The position numbers and the translations under genes are program-made. A stretch of 64,000 nt of DNA from Pontibacter kalidii. Its GTDB lineage: Bacteria > Bacteroidota > Bacteroidia > Cytophagales > Hymenobacteraceae. Numbering within the stretch: position 1 is the stretch's first letter; each line of letters begins with the position of its first letter. The DNA lies in the NCBI RefSeq assembly GCF_026278245.1, contig NZ_CP111079.1, forward strand, positions 3,040,501-3,104,500, written 5' to 3'. Below the pieces are notes generated by a model. The model worked only from the letters and a program-made list of their open reading frames with translations, did no database searches and was not told where the DNA came from. Below, piece after piece: positions 9,143 through 17,247 of the stretch.

Positions 9143-9670
9143 ATGCACCCTATTCCTAAACTCACCCTGAAGTATTGCTTGCTGCTTTCGTTGCTGCTGC
9201 TGGCAGGCCTGGCGCAGGCACAGCGGTCCCCCGGCACCTTTACGGCCCGCAACGCCTATTACCTGGAAATCAGCGGCTCTTCCGATACCTACTCCCTCAA
9301 CCTCGACCGAATCGTCTACCAGCGCTATAGCTTTAAGGCTGCCGTGCGGGCGGGCATCGGCACCAACCTCTTCTTTCAGGAAGGGGAGCCAGGCGTCTAC
9401 CCCATCGTGCCGGTGGAGGCCCTGGGCATGGTGGGCGGCACGCAGAATCATGTGGAATTCGGTCTGGGGTACACCCGCCGCTTTACCGACCACCCGGACC
9501 TGATGCAGAACATGTATTTTGCCCGCGTAGGTTTCCGCTACCAGGACCCGCGCGGGGGGCTGGTGGTCAGGCTGGCGGTTACACCGTTTGTATCCCCGGA
9601 GAATAAATCCGACACACCAGGCCTTGCGGTGGTGCCCCGTTTCGGCCTGAGCGTGGGGCGCAGCTTCTGA
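9143..9670 (+). CDS. Small secreted, probably outer-membrane, protein of unknown function
   Basis: 175 residues. The ATG at 9143 is preferred over one at 9095 because it begins a proper signal peptide (MHPIPKLTLKYCLLLSLLLL, then ending GLAQAQR). The mature part alternates hydrophobic and polar residues (YLEISGSSDTYSLNLDRIVY, RAGIGTNLFF, HVEFGLGYTRRF, LVVRLAVTPFV), as in an eight-strand barrel. It ends RFGLSVGRSF, with a terminal Phe typical of outer-membrane barrels. I see no catalytic motif. The gene lies directly after the ABC exporter terminator, with its TATACTT-containing leader. Confidence 0.7.
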   Translation: MHPIPKLTLKYCLLLSLLLLAGLAQAQRSPGTFTARNAYYLEISGSSDTYSLNLDRIVYQRYSFKAAVRAGIGTNLFFQEGEPGVYPIVPVEALGMVGGTQNHVEFGLGYTRRFTDHPDLMQNMYFARVGFRYQDPRGGLVVRLAVTPFVSPENKSDTPGLAVVPRFGLSVGRSF

Positions 9671-9687
9671 CGGGGGACATACGGTTC

Positions 9688-9954
9688 CTATTCTTTTAGC
9701 AGGAGCTTCTTTGCCACCCCTTCTTCTAATTCAAGGCCCCACTTTTTCAAAATGGGCTCCTCCAGCGCTTTTTCCCTGTACTCGTCTGGTGTCATAATCG
9801 GGATACCGTATACAACAGGGTAATACCTCCTGCACGCGGGGCAGGTTAACAGGCCTTCCTTAATTTCCCCGTTTTCGTCCTTTACAAAAATCTGTATGTT
9901 AAGATCGTGCTTGTCTATGGGGCAGCACAGTTTATTTAAGAGCGATGCATTCAT
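9688..9954 (-). CDS. Trm112-like zinc protein, last gene of the TPP-riboswitch operon
   Basis: 88 residues. Two cysteine pairs (LLNKLCCPIDK near residue 10 and LLTCPACRRYYPVVYGIPIM near residue 37) form the small zinc domain of the Trm112/UPF0434 family. The YPVVYGIPIM ending of the domain is diagnostic. In eukaryotes and archaea Trm112 binds and stabilises several class I methyltransferases. Here the first gene of the same operon is such a methyltransferase, so a partner role is a fair inference, not shown. Its ATG overlaps the stop of the ThiE-like gene (ATGA, 9951-9954), implying coupled translation. It could instead be an independent housekeeping zinc protein. Confidence 0.88.
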   Translation of the reverse strand: MNASLLNKLCCPIDKHDLNIQIFVKDENGEIKEGLLTCPACRRYYPVVYGIPIMTPDEYREKALEEPILKKWGLELEEGVAKKLLLKE

Positions 9955-10601
9955 GTTTTATACTTGTTTAAAGCGTGATGATAGGCCGCAGCGGACTCCC
10001 TGGCAGAAGCGGCGTTCAGAATACCGGAGATAACCGCCACCCCGTCAAAGTCCAGCTCTTTTAGCGCAAGCATGTTTTCTGTTGTGATGCCGCCGGACAG
10101 AAAGAGCGGCATCTGTGTCATTTCTCTGGCTTCCCTGATCGTTTCCGGTCGTACTAGCTCACAGCTGCCCGCCGAGGACGAAGGAAACACCGCACAGAAG
10201 GATACATAGTCGAGTTGATTTTCGGTGGCCCAGCGTATCACGTCCAGGTTGTTGCTGCAGGTAATTCCGGTGATAAAATCTCGCCCAACTGCAGCTTTCA
10301 TGCCTTCAAGGTTCTCCGGAATATCATCAAAATGAACACCCGACAGTTCCGTGTCTTTCAGCAACTCCCACTCTTCGTTTATCAACAAAGGCACCTGATA
10401 AGCACCGGCAAGATCGACTAAATCTTTGATGAGGGCTTTTTTATCAGCAGCGCTGTAGTCAGCTGGCCAGTTATTCCAGATCTGCAGTGCGCTCACGCCG
10501 CCTTCCAAGGCTTCCTGCACCTTTTGTAGCAGCACCACCTGGTTTATGCTTGGGTCCAGTACGAGGTAAATTCCACTGGTAATTTTGCTATTCTCTCTCA
10601 T
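9951..10601 (-). CDS. ThiE/TenI-fold protein with altered active-site motif
   Basis: 216 residues. The start at 10601 (MRENSK) is chosen because its ATG overlaps the upstream stop as ATGA (10598-10601); an ATG two codons earlier is possible. The fold is that of thiamine-phosphate synthase: EALEGGVSALQ, LLINEEWELL, GVHFDD, DYVSFCAVFPSSS and the phosphate loop FLSGGITTENM. Several ThiE hallmarks are changed. The Q-x-R pyrimidine-diphosphate motif reads Q40-I-W42, NDR reads NEE, and GQxD reads FDDI. It may therefore bind a different substrate or act as a regulator. Membership in a TPP-riboswitch operon ties it to thiamine. Confidence 0.82.
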   Translation of the reverse strand: MRENSKITSGIYLVLDPSINQVVLLQKVQEALEGGVSALQIWNNWPADYSAADKKALIKDLVDLAGAYQVPLLINEEWELLKDTELSGVHFDDIPENLEGMKAAVGRDFITGITCSNNLDVIRWATENQLDYVSFCAVFPSSSAGSCELVRPETIREAREMTQMPLFLSGGITTENMLALKELDFDGVAVISGILNAASARESAAAYHHALNKYKT

Positions 10602-11662
10602 TTCCACCCTGCTTTCAGCGCTTTAAAAAATGCCCCCCAATAAGGATCTTTCCCATCGAAGGATAACTTGTTCTCTTCGCTATTCTCCACCACCCTGAAA
10701 CCTGCTTCCCGCGGCAGCATTTCGCCGACTACCGTTGCCTTGATGGATTTGGCAGCTAGGTGACAGATAAGCTCCTGCTCTTTCCCTGGCTTTACAGCCA
10801 TCACCATAGAGCCGGCACCAACACAGAAGCGGTGGTCGATGCCGAACAGCCGGGTTATCTGGAGCTGTGCTTCTCCTGCCGGAAGAGCATCGTTATAGAT
10901 TCTGAAGCCACAGCCGGAGGCATTCGCCATCTCGCAGATAGCCCCTACGACGCCGCCCTCTGTCACATCGTGCATGGCTTTCAGCTCCGTATTGCTTTTG
11001 AGCACCTCCCTGGCAGCCAGGGCATCGGGCAGCGAGGAAGTTTGAAAGAAGTTCTCGCACCCATTCTCCCATACTTCACAGCCCAGTTTGTTCTTCACCG
11101 TTTCCGGAAAGCTCATGGCCAGGATAGAAGAGGAGACAAGGGCGGTTTCTTTCGTGACGACAAGTATATCTCCTGGCTCGGCCTTGTCGCTCGTCAGTAT
11201 CTCGTTTAGAGGAGCCGTCAGAAACATGGTACCGCCACCCGAAATGGTGGAGTTCTGGCCTTCGATCTGCCCTGTATGGCCTCCGGTAATGGCTACGCCT
11301 ATCTCCTGGCAAAACTGATGCATATACCCCCAGTACTCCCTGAATGCCTCCAGGGAAAGGCTGGTGGGCAGGTTGAGCACAAACTGCGCATACATGGGAG
11401 CAAAGCCCGTAGAAGCCATGTCATTGGCCAGCAAATGCACCGACAGCCAGGCCGACTCCTTCAGCCCGATGGAAGGTATAAGGGAAAGCGGATCGCTCGA
11501 CACAGCCATTCCGAGATTATTGCCCAAATCAATAACAGCCGTATCTACCCCAAACCGGGGGCCAACCAGCACCTCCTCCCGCTGCGCCCCGCTTTGCGGC
11601 AACAGCACCTCTTTAAAAGTGGCAACGGCCAGCTTTCCGGAGTTGTCGTCAAAGGCGCTCAT
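10598..11662 (-). CDS. AIR-synthase-fold protein, HypE/ThiL-like
   Basis: 354 residues. The start at 11662 (MSAFDDN) gives an ATGA overlap with the methyltransferase stop; a longer frame to 11761 would overlap that gene by 100 bases. Family motifs in order are GVDTAVIDLG, SSDPLS, HLLANDMASTGFAPM, AITGGHTGQIEG, the Gly-rich STISGGGTMF and KAMHDVTEGGVVGA. HDVTEGG is closest to the HypE branch, but the C-terminal cysteine that HypE uses in nickel-ligand synthesis is absent (the protein ends KALKAGWK), and no other hyp gene is near. Relatives bind ATP and phosphorylate or dehydrate small substrates. A kinase-like role in thiamine metabolism is inferred from the riboswitch and the ThiE-like neighbour. 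Confidence 0.85.
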   Translation of the reverse strand: MSAFDDNSGKLAVATFKEVLLPQSGAQREEVLVGPRFGVDTAVIDLGNNLGMAVSSDPLSLIPSIGLKESAWLSVHLLANDMASTGFAPMYAQFVLNLPTSLSLEAFREYWGYMHQFCQEIGVAITGGHTGQIEGQNSTISGGGTMFLTAPLNEILTSDKAEPGDILVVTKETALVSSSILAMSFPETVKNKLGCEVWENGCENFFQTSSLPDALAAREVLKSNTELKAMHDVTEGGVVGAICEMANASGCGFRIYNDALPAGEAQLQITRLFGIDHRFCVGAGSMVMAVKPGKEQELICHLAAKSIKATVVGEMLPREAGFRVVENSEENKLSFDGKDPYWGAFFKALKAGWK

Positions 11663-12384
11663 ATCGCATCGTTTAGGCGTACGTACATACCAAAGAAATC
11701 GCCATAGGGCTGGTGCCACTGCTGTACCGGGAACCACTGGGGCAGGCCGGTTGCGGTCCATTCTATCGTATAGTCTCTCCCTTGTAAGGCTTCCGCTATC
11801 ACCGCCAGCAGCTTTTTGGGCGTGTAAAAAGTGGCCGTAACGTAGAAAGGATTTTTGCCGAACATCTCCTGCACCCTTCTTCTGACTACCTTCGGGGAGT
11901 TGCGGTTCATCATGCCGAACACAATGCCATACTTGCCCACGCGCGCCGCCTCCCGAATCACCTTCACGGGGTCTTTGTAGTACTCAAAGGTGGTGATAAA
12001 GGCCAGGGCATCAAAGGTATGATCCTTGAACGGCATGTGGTGGGAGTCGGCCAGCACCAGGTCGCCGTCGAACAGATGCACGCCCTGCCCCAGCATAAAA
12101 GGCGAGATGTCGCCGCCACTTGCCTCTATCCCGATTTCCTTCCACCAGCGGGTAAAGCGGGTGGTGCCGCAGCCAAACTCCAGCAGTGTCTTTACACGTT
12201 CATCTTTCTTGATTAGCTGACCGATCACCTTTTTCTGCCATACTTCGGCGCGCTTGTAGCGGCCCTCATACCAGAGTTCGTAGGTGTCGGTGTGGTCGCG
12301 GTTAAAAAACCATTCTTCGCGGCCCTGCCACTTGCGCAGGTCGCGGGTTACCAGGTCGAATTTTTGTTGTTGCAGATTGCTCAC
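11659..12384 (-). CDS. Class I SAM-dependent methyltransferase, first gene of the TPP-riboswitch operon
   Basis: 241 residues from a GTG start at 12384. The SAM-binding loop EFGCGTTRFT starts at Glu69; an acidic GDISPFML (motif II) and ALAFITTFEYYKDPVKVIREAARV (motif IV and later) follow, as in UbiE-like methyltransferases. The C-terminal TGLPQWFPVQQWHQPYGDFF probably forms the substrate cap. No signal peptide. The leader (12385-12470) separates it from a TPP aptamer, so it is expected to be repressed by thiamine pyrophosphate. The methyl acceptor is unknown; a thiamine-related metabolite is one option, an RNA or protein substrate with the Trm112-like partner another. Confidence 0.85.
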   Translation of the reverse strand: MSNLQQQKFDLVTRDLRKWQGREEWFFNRDHTDTYELWYEGRYKRAEVWQKKVIGQLIKKDERVKTLLEFGCGTTRFTRWWKEIGIEASGGDISPFMLGQGVHLFDGDLVLADSHHMPFKDHTFDALAFITTFEYYKDPVKVIREAARVGKYGIVFGMMNRNSPKVVRRRVQEMFGKNPFYVTATFYTPKKLLAVIAEALQGRDYTIEWTATGLPQWFPVQQWHQPYGDFFGMYVRLNDAI

Positions 12385-12472
12385 AGCAGGTATTTTAGCG
12401 TTATAAAATAGCCTGACTGTTTAAGGCAGATAGGAAGAAGGGAATATACTTGTGCAAAGTACCCCATGAGGT

Positions 12473-12558
12473 TACAATTCCTACGCTGGCATTATCCAGA
12501 TCAGGTTGCGGGTATCATCTCAGCCTGAGGACATTATAGTCGTCAAGCACCCCGTGTA
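12473..12558 (-). ncRNA. TPP riboswitch (THI element) aptamer
   Basis: Read on the minus strand, all conserved TPP parts are present in order. P1 is closed by UACA/UGUA. P2 pairs GGGGUGC with ACCCG. The pyrimidine-sensing CUGAGAUGAUACCC is followed by the diphosphate-sensing CCUGAUCUGGAUAAUGCCAG and GCGUAGGAA. The downstream leader has a GCCT/AGGC hairpin followed by TATTTT near 12400-12420, which is too weak to call a terminator with confidence, so control may act at translation. It precedes the four-gene methyltransferase operon, so the operon should be switched off by TPP. Confidence 0.96.
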
Positions 12559-12711
12559 CTTTTGCTAAGGTATAAAACTTCGGAGAGAATAAAAAACAGC
12601 GCCACAAACAATGGCCAGTAGCTCCGCAATCATGGGTGCACTACTGGTTAAATTTTAAGATAATGTGTAATATTACACCAGCATCAACAAATTAAAACCT
12701 AATCGAAAACC

Positions 12712-13581
12712 ATGAAAAAAGCACTCATCGGCTTTGCCCTGTCAGCAGCACTTATGCTGGGCGCAGGCGCTGCACAGGCGCAAGGTATAAAAATGCCGGC
12801 TGCAAGCCCGTCGCAGAAAATTGAGCAGGCCGTAGGCCTGGGAACCATCTCCGTGGACTATTCTCGTCCGGCAGTGAAAGATCGCCAGATTTTCGGCGAC
12901 CTGGTGCCTTACGGCCAAGTATGGCGCACTGGTGCCAATGCCTCCACCAAGATCAAATTCTCTGAGGACGTCACCATTGAGGGAAATAAAGTGCCTGCGG
13001 GCGAGTATGCCCTGTACACCATTCCGGGCAAGGACGAGTGGACCATCATCATCCATAAAAACACCAAGCACTGGGGCGATGGCGGCCAGGACTACAACCA
13101 GGCCGAGGACCTGGTGCGCTTTAAGGTGAAACCGCAGCCGAACCCGCGTAAAGCAGAGTCTTTCACCATTAACTTTGCCAACCTTAAGGCTGATGCGGCA
13201 GATGTGGAGATCATGTGGGACAATGTGGTGGTGCCTTTCACGGTAAAAACTGATGTAGACAGCAAAGTGATGGCGCAGATAAACGAGCACGTGGTGAAAG
13301 GCACCAACGTGAACCCGAACCTGTATGCAGCAGCGGCGAACTATTACCTTGAAAAAGGCCACGACCTGAAACAAGCCCATGCGTGGATGAAAAAGGCCAA
13401 CGAAAAGGATCCTAAATTTTGGAACCTGCACGCACAGGCTAAAATTGAGGCACAGCTGAAGAACTACAAAGCCGCCGTTAAAACAGCCGAGAAATCTATG
13501 GAACTGGCTAAGGCAGCCAATAACCAGGATTATGTTCGCCTGAACGAGAAGGCTATTGCCGAGTGGAAAAAGATGAAATAA
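12712..13581 (+). CDS. DUF2911 domain protein with C-terminal helical repeat
   Basis: 289 residues. The signal peptide MKKALIGFALSAALMLGAGA ends at AQAQ (residue 23). The DUF2911 domain (about 30-180) shows SQKIEQAVGLGTISVDYSRP, VWRTGANASTKIKFSEDVT, VPAGEYALYTIPG and WGDGGQDYN, all typical. The C-terminal 90 residues (NLYAAAANYYLEKGHDLKQA and on) are a TPR-like helical pair rich in Ala and Lys. The domain is widespread in secreted Bacteroidota proteins and has no known function. A strong terminator follows. The gene is divergent from the TPP operon, and its promoter must lie in 12560-12700. Confidence 0.88.
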   Translation: MKKALIGFALSAALMLGAGAAQAQGIKMPAASPSQKIEQAVGLGTISVDYSRPAVKDRQIFGDLVPYGQVWRTGANASTKIKFSEDVTIEGNKVPAGEYALYTIPGKDEWTIIIHKNTKHWGDGGQDYNQAEDLVRFKVKPQPNPRKAESFTINFANLKADAADVEIMWDNVVVPFTVKTDVDSKVMAQINEHVVKGTNVNPNLYAAAANYYLEKGHDLKQAHAWMKKANEKDPKFWNLHAQAKIEAQLKNYKAAVKTAEKSMELAKAANNQDYVRLNEKAIAEWKKMK

Positions 13582-13604
13582 AGCTATCTTTGCTTTTAAC
13601 GTAT

Positions 13605-13645
13605 AAAAGCCTCCGGGAGTAAGTATGCTTCCGGAGGCTTTTTTG
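13605..13645 (+). terminator. Terminator after the DUF2911 gene
   Basis: The perfect stem AAAAGCCTCCGG / CCGGAGGCTTTT has a 14-base loop and is followed by TTTTT. Confidence 0.92.
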
Positions 13646-13668
13646 TGGCACTATAACTTATAAACCTG

Positions 13669-14583
13669 TTGGAAGAGAAGAAGCATTCGGAAGAGCACCT
13701 GGGCCCCGCCCGGGAATACTGGTGGAACGAGGATTACCTGGAGCTGCTGGCTGAGCGCCTGTATATCCCCTACACGCAAACGCTGGTGGATATTGGCTGT
13801 GGCAAGGGCATGATGGGTTTTAAGTTCTCCAAATATATGCCCGACGCCGGCAAAGTATACGGCGTGGATTACGAGCCGGGCTACATTGCCGAGGCGCGGC
13901 AGCGGGCGCAAAGCGAGTTTGGCCACAAGAACATCGACTACGAGTTTAAGGTGGGAAACGCCACCGACATCCCCCTGCCCGACGATATTGCTGACGTGAC
14001 GCTCTGCCAGACGCTGCTGATCCACGTGAAAAACCCGCAGCGCGTGATCCAGGAGATGATACGGGTAACCAAGCCGGGCGGCTGGGTGGTGGCCCTGGAG
14101 CCGAATAACCTCGTGCCCAACCTCATGTTCGACCGCTACGGCGAGACCGATTATAACGTGGAGGCGATGCTGGAGGTGCTGGAGGTGAAGCTGCGCATCG
14201 AGAAAGGCAAGAAAAACCTGGGCGAAGGCTTTAACTCGCTTGGCGACGTGGTGCCCGACCTCTTTCTGAAAGCCGGTTTGCGGGATGTGAAAGTGTGGAT
14301 CTCGGACAAGGCCCTTTCCATCATCCCGCCCTACGACACCCAGGAGAAGATGCTGCGCGTGGAGCAGATGCTGCAGTGGATTGAAAGCGAAGCTATGGGC
14401 TACGACTACCAGGACAACCTGAACTACTTTATGGCCGGCGGTGGCGACAAAGATAAATTTGATGCCTATTGGCAGAAACTCCTCTACAACAAGATTATGC
14501 TGAAGGAGAAACTGCAGAAAGAGGAGTATGTGTCGGCGGGTGGAAGTTTGGTATACATTGTGGCGGCGCAGAAACCGAGGTAA
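13669..14583 (+). CDS. Class I SAM-dependent methyltransferase
   Basis: 304 residues from a TTG start 24 bases after a terminator; no ATG occurs in the first 40 codons. The SAM motif DIGCGKGMMGFKFS begins at Asp41, followed by GVDYEPGYIAEARQRA (motif II), VGNATDIPLPDDIADVTLCQ (motif III/IV) and MIRVTKPGGWVVALEPNN (motif V/VI). This is a Methyltransf_11/25-type core with a long C-terminal region (about 170-300) probably contacting the acceptor. It is unrelated in detail to the TPP-operon methyltransferase. Because the gene starts so close to a terminator, either the TTG is wrong or the promoter overlaps the terminator stem. Confidence 0.85.
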   Translation: MEEKKHSEEHLGPAREYWWNEDYLELLAERLYIPYTQTLVDIGCGKGMMGFKFSKYMPDAGKVYGVDYEPGYIAEARQRAQSEFGHKNIDYEFKVGNATDIPLPDDIADVTLCQTLLIHVKNPQRVIQEMIRVTKPGGWVVALEPNNLVPNLMFDRYGETDYNVEAMLEVLEVKLRIEKGKKNLGEGFNSLGDVVPDLFLKAGLRDVKVWISDKALSIIPPYDTQEKMLRVEQMLQWIESEAMGYDYQDNLNYFMAGGGDKDKFDAYWQKLLYNKIMLKEKLQKEEYVSAGGSLVYIVAAQKPR

Positions 14584-14589
14584 GGCTTT

Positions 14590-15296
14590 TTTATACTTTA
14601 GCCGCTGCTGTTTGTAGCTGGACACAAGCTATGCTTCCAAACACGGCTGCCGCGGGCTTGCAGCCCGTGTCCTTTTATTCGTTGGGTTTTCAACCCGACT
14701 GGTTAACAGAGCCATACTTTATTATACTTGCTGTTCCGGACATTCTTGTCAGGAACTTTGCCTGCTGCGGACTTCCTAGTCCGCGTAAGCCATGTTTATA
14801 CTTTTATACTTGGGCTATACTTTCCTAGCCGAAGCTTCCCGCAACTTGACACAGGCTATTCTTACTAGCTTCTGTTCTTCCTCCAGACTTACAAACCTAT
14901 CGTTGCATTTCTGGCTTTGGCTCCCTCCAGGCCGGGAGGCCTCGTCTTCGGGCATCGCGCTGGGAACTTTTCCTGCCCTCGTGCCTCGGGCTGCCTCACT
15001 GGCGTTCGTCACCGGAAAAACTCGCATAGGCGCTCAACCCAAAGGCTGGGTTCGGTTCGATAGCCGTGGCCATACTGTCATTTCGACCTACGGGAGAAAT
15101 CTCTTTAGAATTCCGCACAGATCTCTCACAGCTACGCTGGCTCTGCTCGGCTCCCGCCTCAAGAGTACTCGAGATGACAATAAAGTATAGCGACAAGTAT
15201 AATTCCCCTCTTGGGAGGGGCTGGGGTGGGTTTACACCTGCTGAATTCTCCTCCCCTGTTTTTAGGGGAGGGGTGAAAGCAGGTGTGGGTAGATTA
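14590..15296. repeat. Mosaic REP-like repeat cluster, copy B
   Basis: This gap lies between two convergent genes. In order it holds gcgggcttgcagcccgtg and gggttttcaaccc hairpins (14652-14697), cggacattcttgtcagg and gcggacttcctagtccgc hairpins (14735-14785), the GC-rich block ending ggcgctcaaccc (14925-15064), a CTGTCAT inverted-repeat copy with a damaged right arm (15078-15180), cccctcttgggagggg (15204-15220) and ctcccctgtttttaggggag (15250-15270). No gene is supported. Confidence 0.8.
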
Positions 15297-15300
15297 ACAG

Positions 15301-17004
15301 CTACGCCACCAGCTCTTTCTTCCTCTTCCCGATCAAGCCCTGAAGTATAAACCCGAACAGAATCACCGCCACGCAGCCGATCACGTTAAACCAGAGGAAG
15401 GCGATGTCGGTGAAGTAGTGGCAGTAAAGCACAACGGCCTCGGCCAATATAGCGGCAAAGAACACGGCATTGCCCTGGATGCGCTTGAAGTAGAAGGCCA
15501 CCAGAAAGATGCCCAGGATCGTGCCGTAGAAAATGGAGCCGATGATGTTCACGGCCTGTATGAGGTTATCCAGCAGGGAGGCATAGGTAGCAAAGAGTAT
15601 GGCGATAAGGCCCCATGCCAACGTGAACAGGCGCGAGGCATTCAGGTAGTGCGTCGGGTCGCCATCCTGCTTTACGGAGCGCTTGTAGATATCCACCACT
15701 GTGGTCGAGGCCAGCGCGTTCAGCTCGGAGGCGGTGGACGACATCGCGGCAGAGAAGATTACCGCCAGCAGCAGGCCTACCAACCCGGCAGGCAGGTATT
15801 TCATGATAAAGGAGATGAAAACGTAGTCCGTATCTCTGGTCTCAGCGTCAGGCACCGCTTTCTGGATGACGCCTTTCACCTGCTCGCGTACATCTTTGCC
15901 TGCCGACGTATAAGTGTTCACCTGCGTCTGGGCGGCGGCAATGGCGGCTTCGTCCTCTGTTTTCAGCGCAGTAACCAGGCCCTGCACCGCCTCCTGCTTC
16001 TGCGCGAAGATGTCGTTATACTTTGCCTCCAGGCCCCGGAGCTCGTCGGCGTGGGCTGTGGCATATACTTTGCTTTTAGTGCCCTCGTTAAAGAACACCG
16101 GTGGCTGGTTGAACTGGTAGAACACGAACACCATCACCCCGATAAACAAGATCAGGAACTGCATCGGGATCTTGAGAAGGCCATTGAACAACAGCCCCAG
16201 GCGGCTTTCGGCGATGGATTTCCCGCCCAGGTAACGCGCCACCTGGCTCTGGTCGGTGCCGAAGTAGGAGAGCGAGAGGAACAATCCCCCCGTCAGCCCG
16301 GACCAGAAATTATAGCGATCGTTCCAGTCGAAAGAGAAATCCACCACGTTCATCTTGCCCATTTTACCTGCCACGGCCACGGCATCCCCCAACCCTACAT
16401 TCTCCGGCAGGTAGCGCACCACCATAATACCGGCAACGATCATCCCGCCCATCATCACAGCCATCTGCTGCTTCTGCGTCACGCTCACGGCCTTGGTGCC
16501 GCCAGACATGGTATAGATGATCACCAGCACGCCAATGATCAGGTTCGTAGCCGTCAGGCTCCAGCCCAGCATGGTGGAAAGGATGATGGCCGGCGCATAA
16601 ATGGTAATACCGGCCGCCAGGCCGCGCTGCACCAGAAACAGGCAAGCCGCCAGCGAGCGGGTCTTCAAATCGAAGCGATTCTCCAGGAACTCGTAGGCCG
16701 TGTATACTTTAAGCCGGTAGAAGATGGGGATCACCGTGATGGAGATGATGACCATGGCGATGGGCAGCCCGAAGTAGAACTGCACGAAGCGCATGCCGTC
16801 CTCATAGGCCTGCCCGGGCGTGGAAAGAAAGGTGATGGCGCTGGCCTGTGTGGCCATGATGGACAGGCCGATGGTCCACCACTTCATGCTGTTGTCGCCT
16901 TTCAGGTAGCCTTCAATGTCTTTGCTGCCGCGCGTTTTCCACACCCCGTAGCTCACAATAAAGCCCAGTGTGCCCAGCAGTACGATCCAGTCGAGTGGCC
17001 TCAT
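15301..17004 (-). CDS. Sodium:solute symporter with a soluble insertion
   Basis: 567 residues, longer than the 492-residue symporter at 4290. The SSS core is clear: GLSIMATQASAITFLSTPGQ early, and YLPAGLVGLLLAVIFSAAMS followed by STASELNALAS late. Between the membrane helices, about residues 320-395 form a charged, helical stretch rich in Ala, Glu and Gln, absent from short family members. The start ATG overlaps the stop of the one-helix gene upstream (ATGA, 17001-17004), so the two are probably co-translated and perhaps form one complex. Substrate unknown; with a secreted deacetylase in front, a deacetylated sugar or related compound is a reasonable guess. Confidence 0.9.
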   Translation of the reverse strand: MRPLDWIVLLGTLGFIVSYGVWKTRGSKDIEGYLKGDNSMKWWTIGLSIMATQASAITFLSTPGQAYEDGMRFVQFYFGLPIAMVIISITVIPIFYRLKVYTAYEFLENRFDLKTRSLAACLFLVQRGLAAGITIYAPAIILSTMLGWSLTATNLIIGVLVIIYTMSGGTKAVSVTQKQQMAVMMGGMIVAGIMVVRYLPENVGLGDAVAVAGKMGKMNVVDFSFDWNDRYNFWSGLTGGLFLSLSYFGTDQSQVARYLGGKSIAESRLGLLFNGLLKIPMQFLILFIGVMVFVFYQFNQPPVFFNEGTKSKVYATAHADELRGLEAKYNDIFAQKQEAVQGLVTALKTEDEAAIAAAQTQVNTYTSAGKDVREQVKGVIQKAVPDAETRDTDYVFISFIMKYLPAGLVGLLLAVIFSAAMSSTASELNALASTTVVDIYKRSVKQDGDPTHYLNASRLFTLAWGLIAILFATYASLLDNLIQAVNIIGSIFYGTILGIFLVAFYFKRIQGNAVFFAAILAEAVVLYCHYFTDIAFLWFNVIGCVAVILFGFILQGLIGKRKKELVA

Positions 17005-17147
17005 TGGTAAAGTTTTGTGATGATGTAAAACAGGATGATCAGGAAAGCCAGGTTGCCCAGCACCAGCCAGTACATACCCGCCCAGCTCTTAAAGAAAGGT
17101 GGTTTCTGGATGGGTGGCTCTTCGTCTACAGGGTGGTTGTTCTTCAT
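17001..17147 (-). CDS. Small single-helix membrane protein coupled to the symporter
   Basis: 48 residues from ATG 17147 (MKNNHPVDEEPPIQKPPFFK); a longer frame to 17198 runs into repeat sequence. A Pro/acidic cytoplasmic tail precedes one membrane helix (YWLVLGNLAFLIILFYIITK). The stop overlaps the symporter start as ATGA. This recalls small accessory subunits found with some SSS transporters, though I cannot assign the family. Confidence 0.75.
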   Translation of the reverse strand: MKNNHPVDEEPPIQKPPFFKSWAGMYWLVLGNLAFLIILFYIITKLYQ

Positions 17148-17155
17148 TGTTTTAA

Positions 17156-17240
17156 CGTATCTCGTAGCACGTATCAAGTAGCACGATGATTTTATCATAC
17201 ACAGGTAAAACGTGCTACGTGTGTCGTGATACCTGATACG
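17156..17240. repeat. Imperfect 30-bp inverted repeat inside the deacetylase-symporter operon
   Basis: Arms 17156-17185 and 17211-17240 are complementary at most positions (shared words cgtatc and gtagcacg), around a 25-base AT-rich centre. It lies in the 100-base gap between the PIG-L gene and the one-helix gene and could end or trim part of the transcript. Confidence 0.7.
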
Positions 17241-17247
17241 CTAATGT

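Noticed and set aside
13651..14625. 324-codon minus-strand open frame opposite the methyltransferase gene
   Set aside because: Rich in His, Leu and Val, no motif. The plus-strand frame has complete SAM-binding motifs.
15418..17010. 530-codon plus-strand open frame opposite the symporter gene
   Set aside because: It mirrors the minus-strand symporter in an antisense frame, is rich in His, Gln and Arg and has no family motif. It is a codon-bias shadow.
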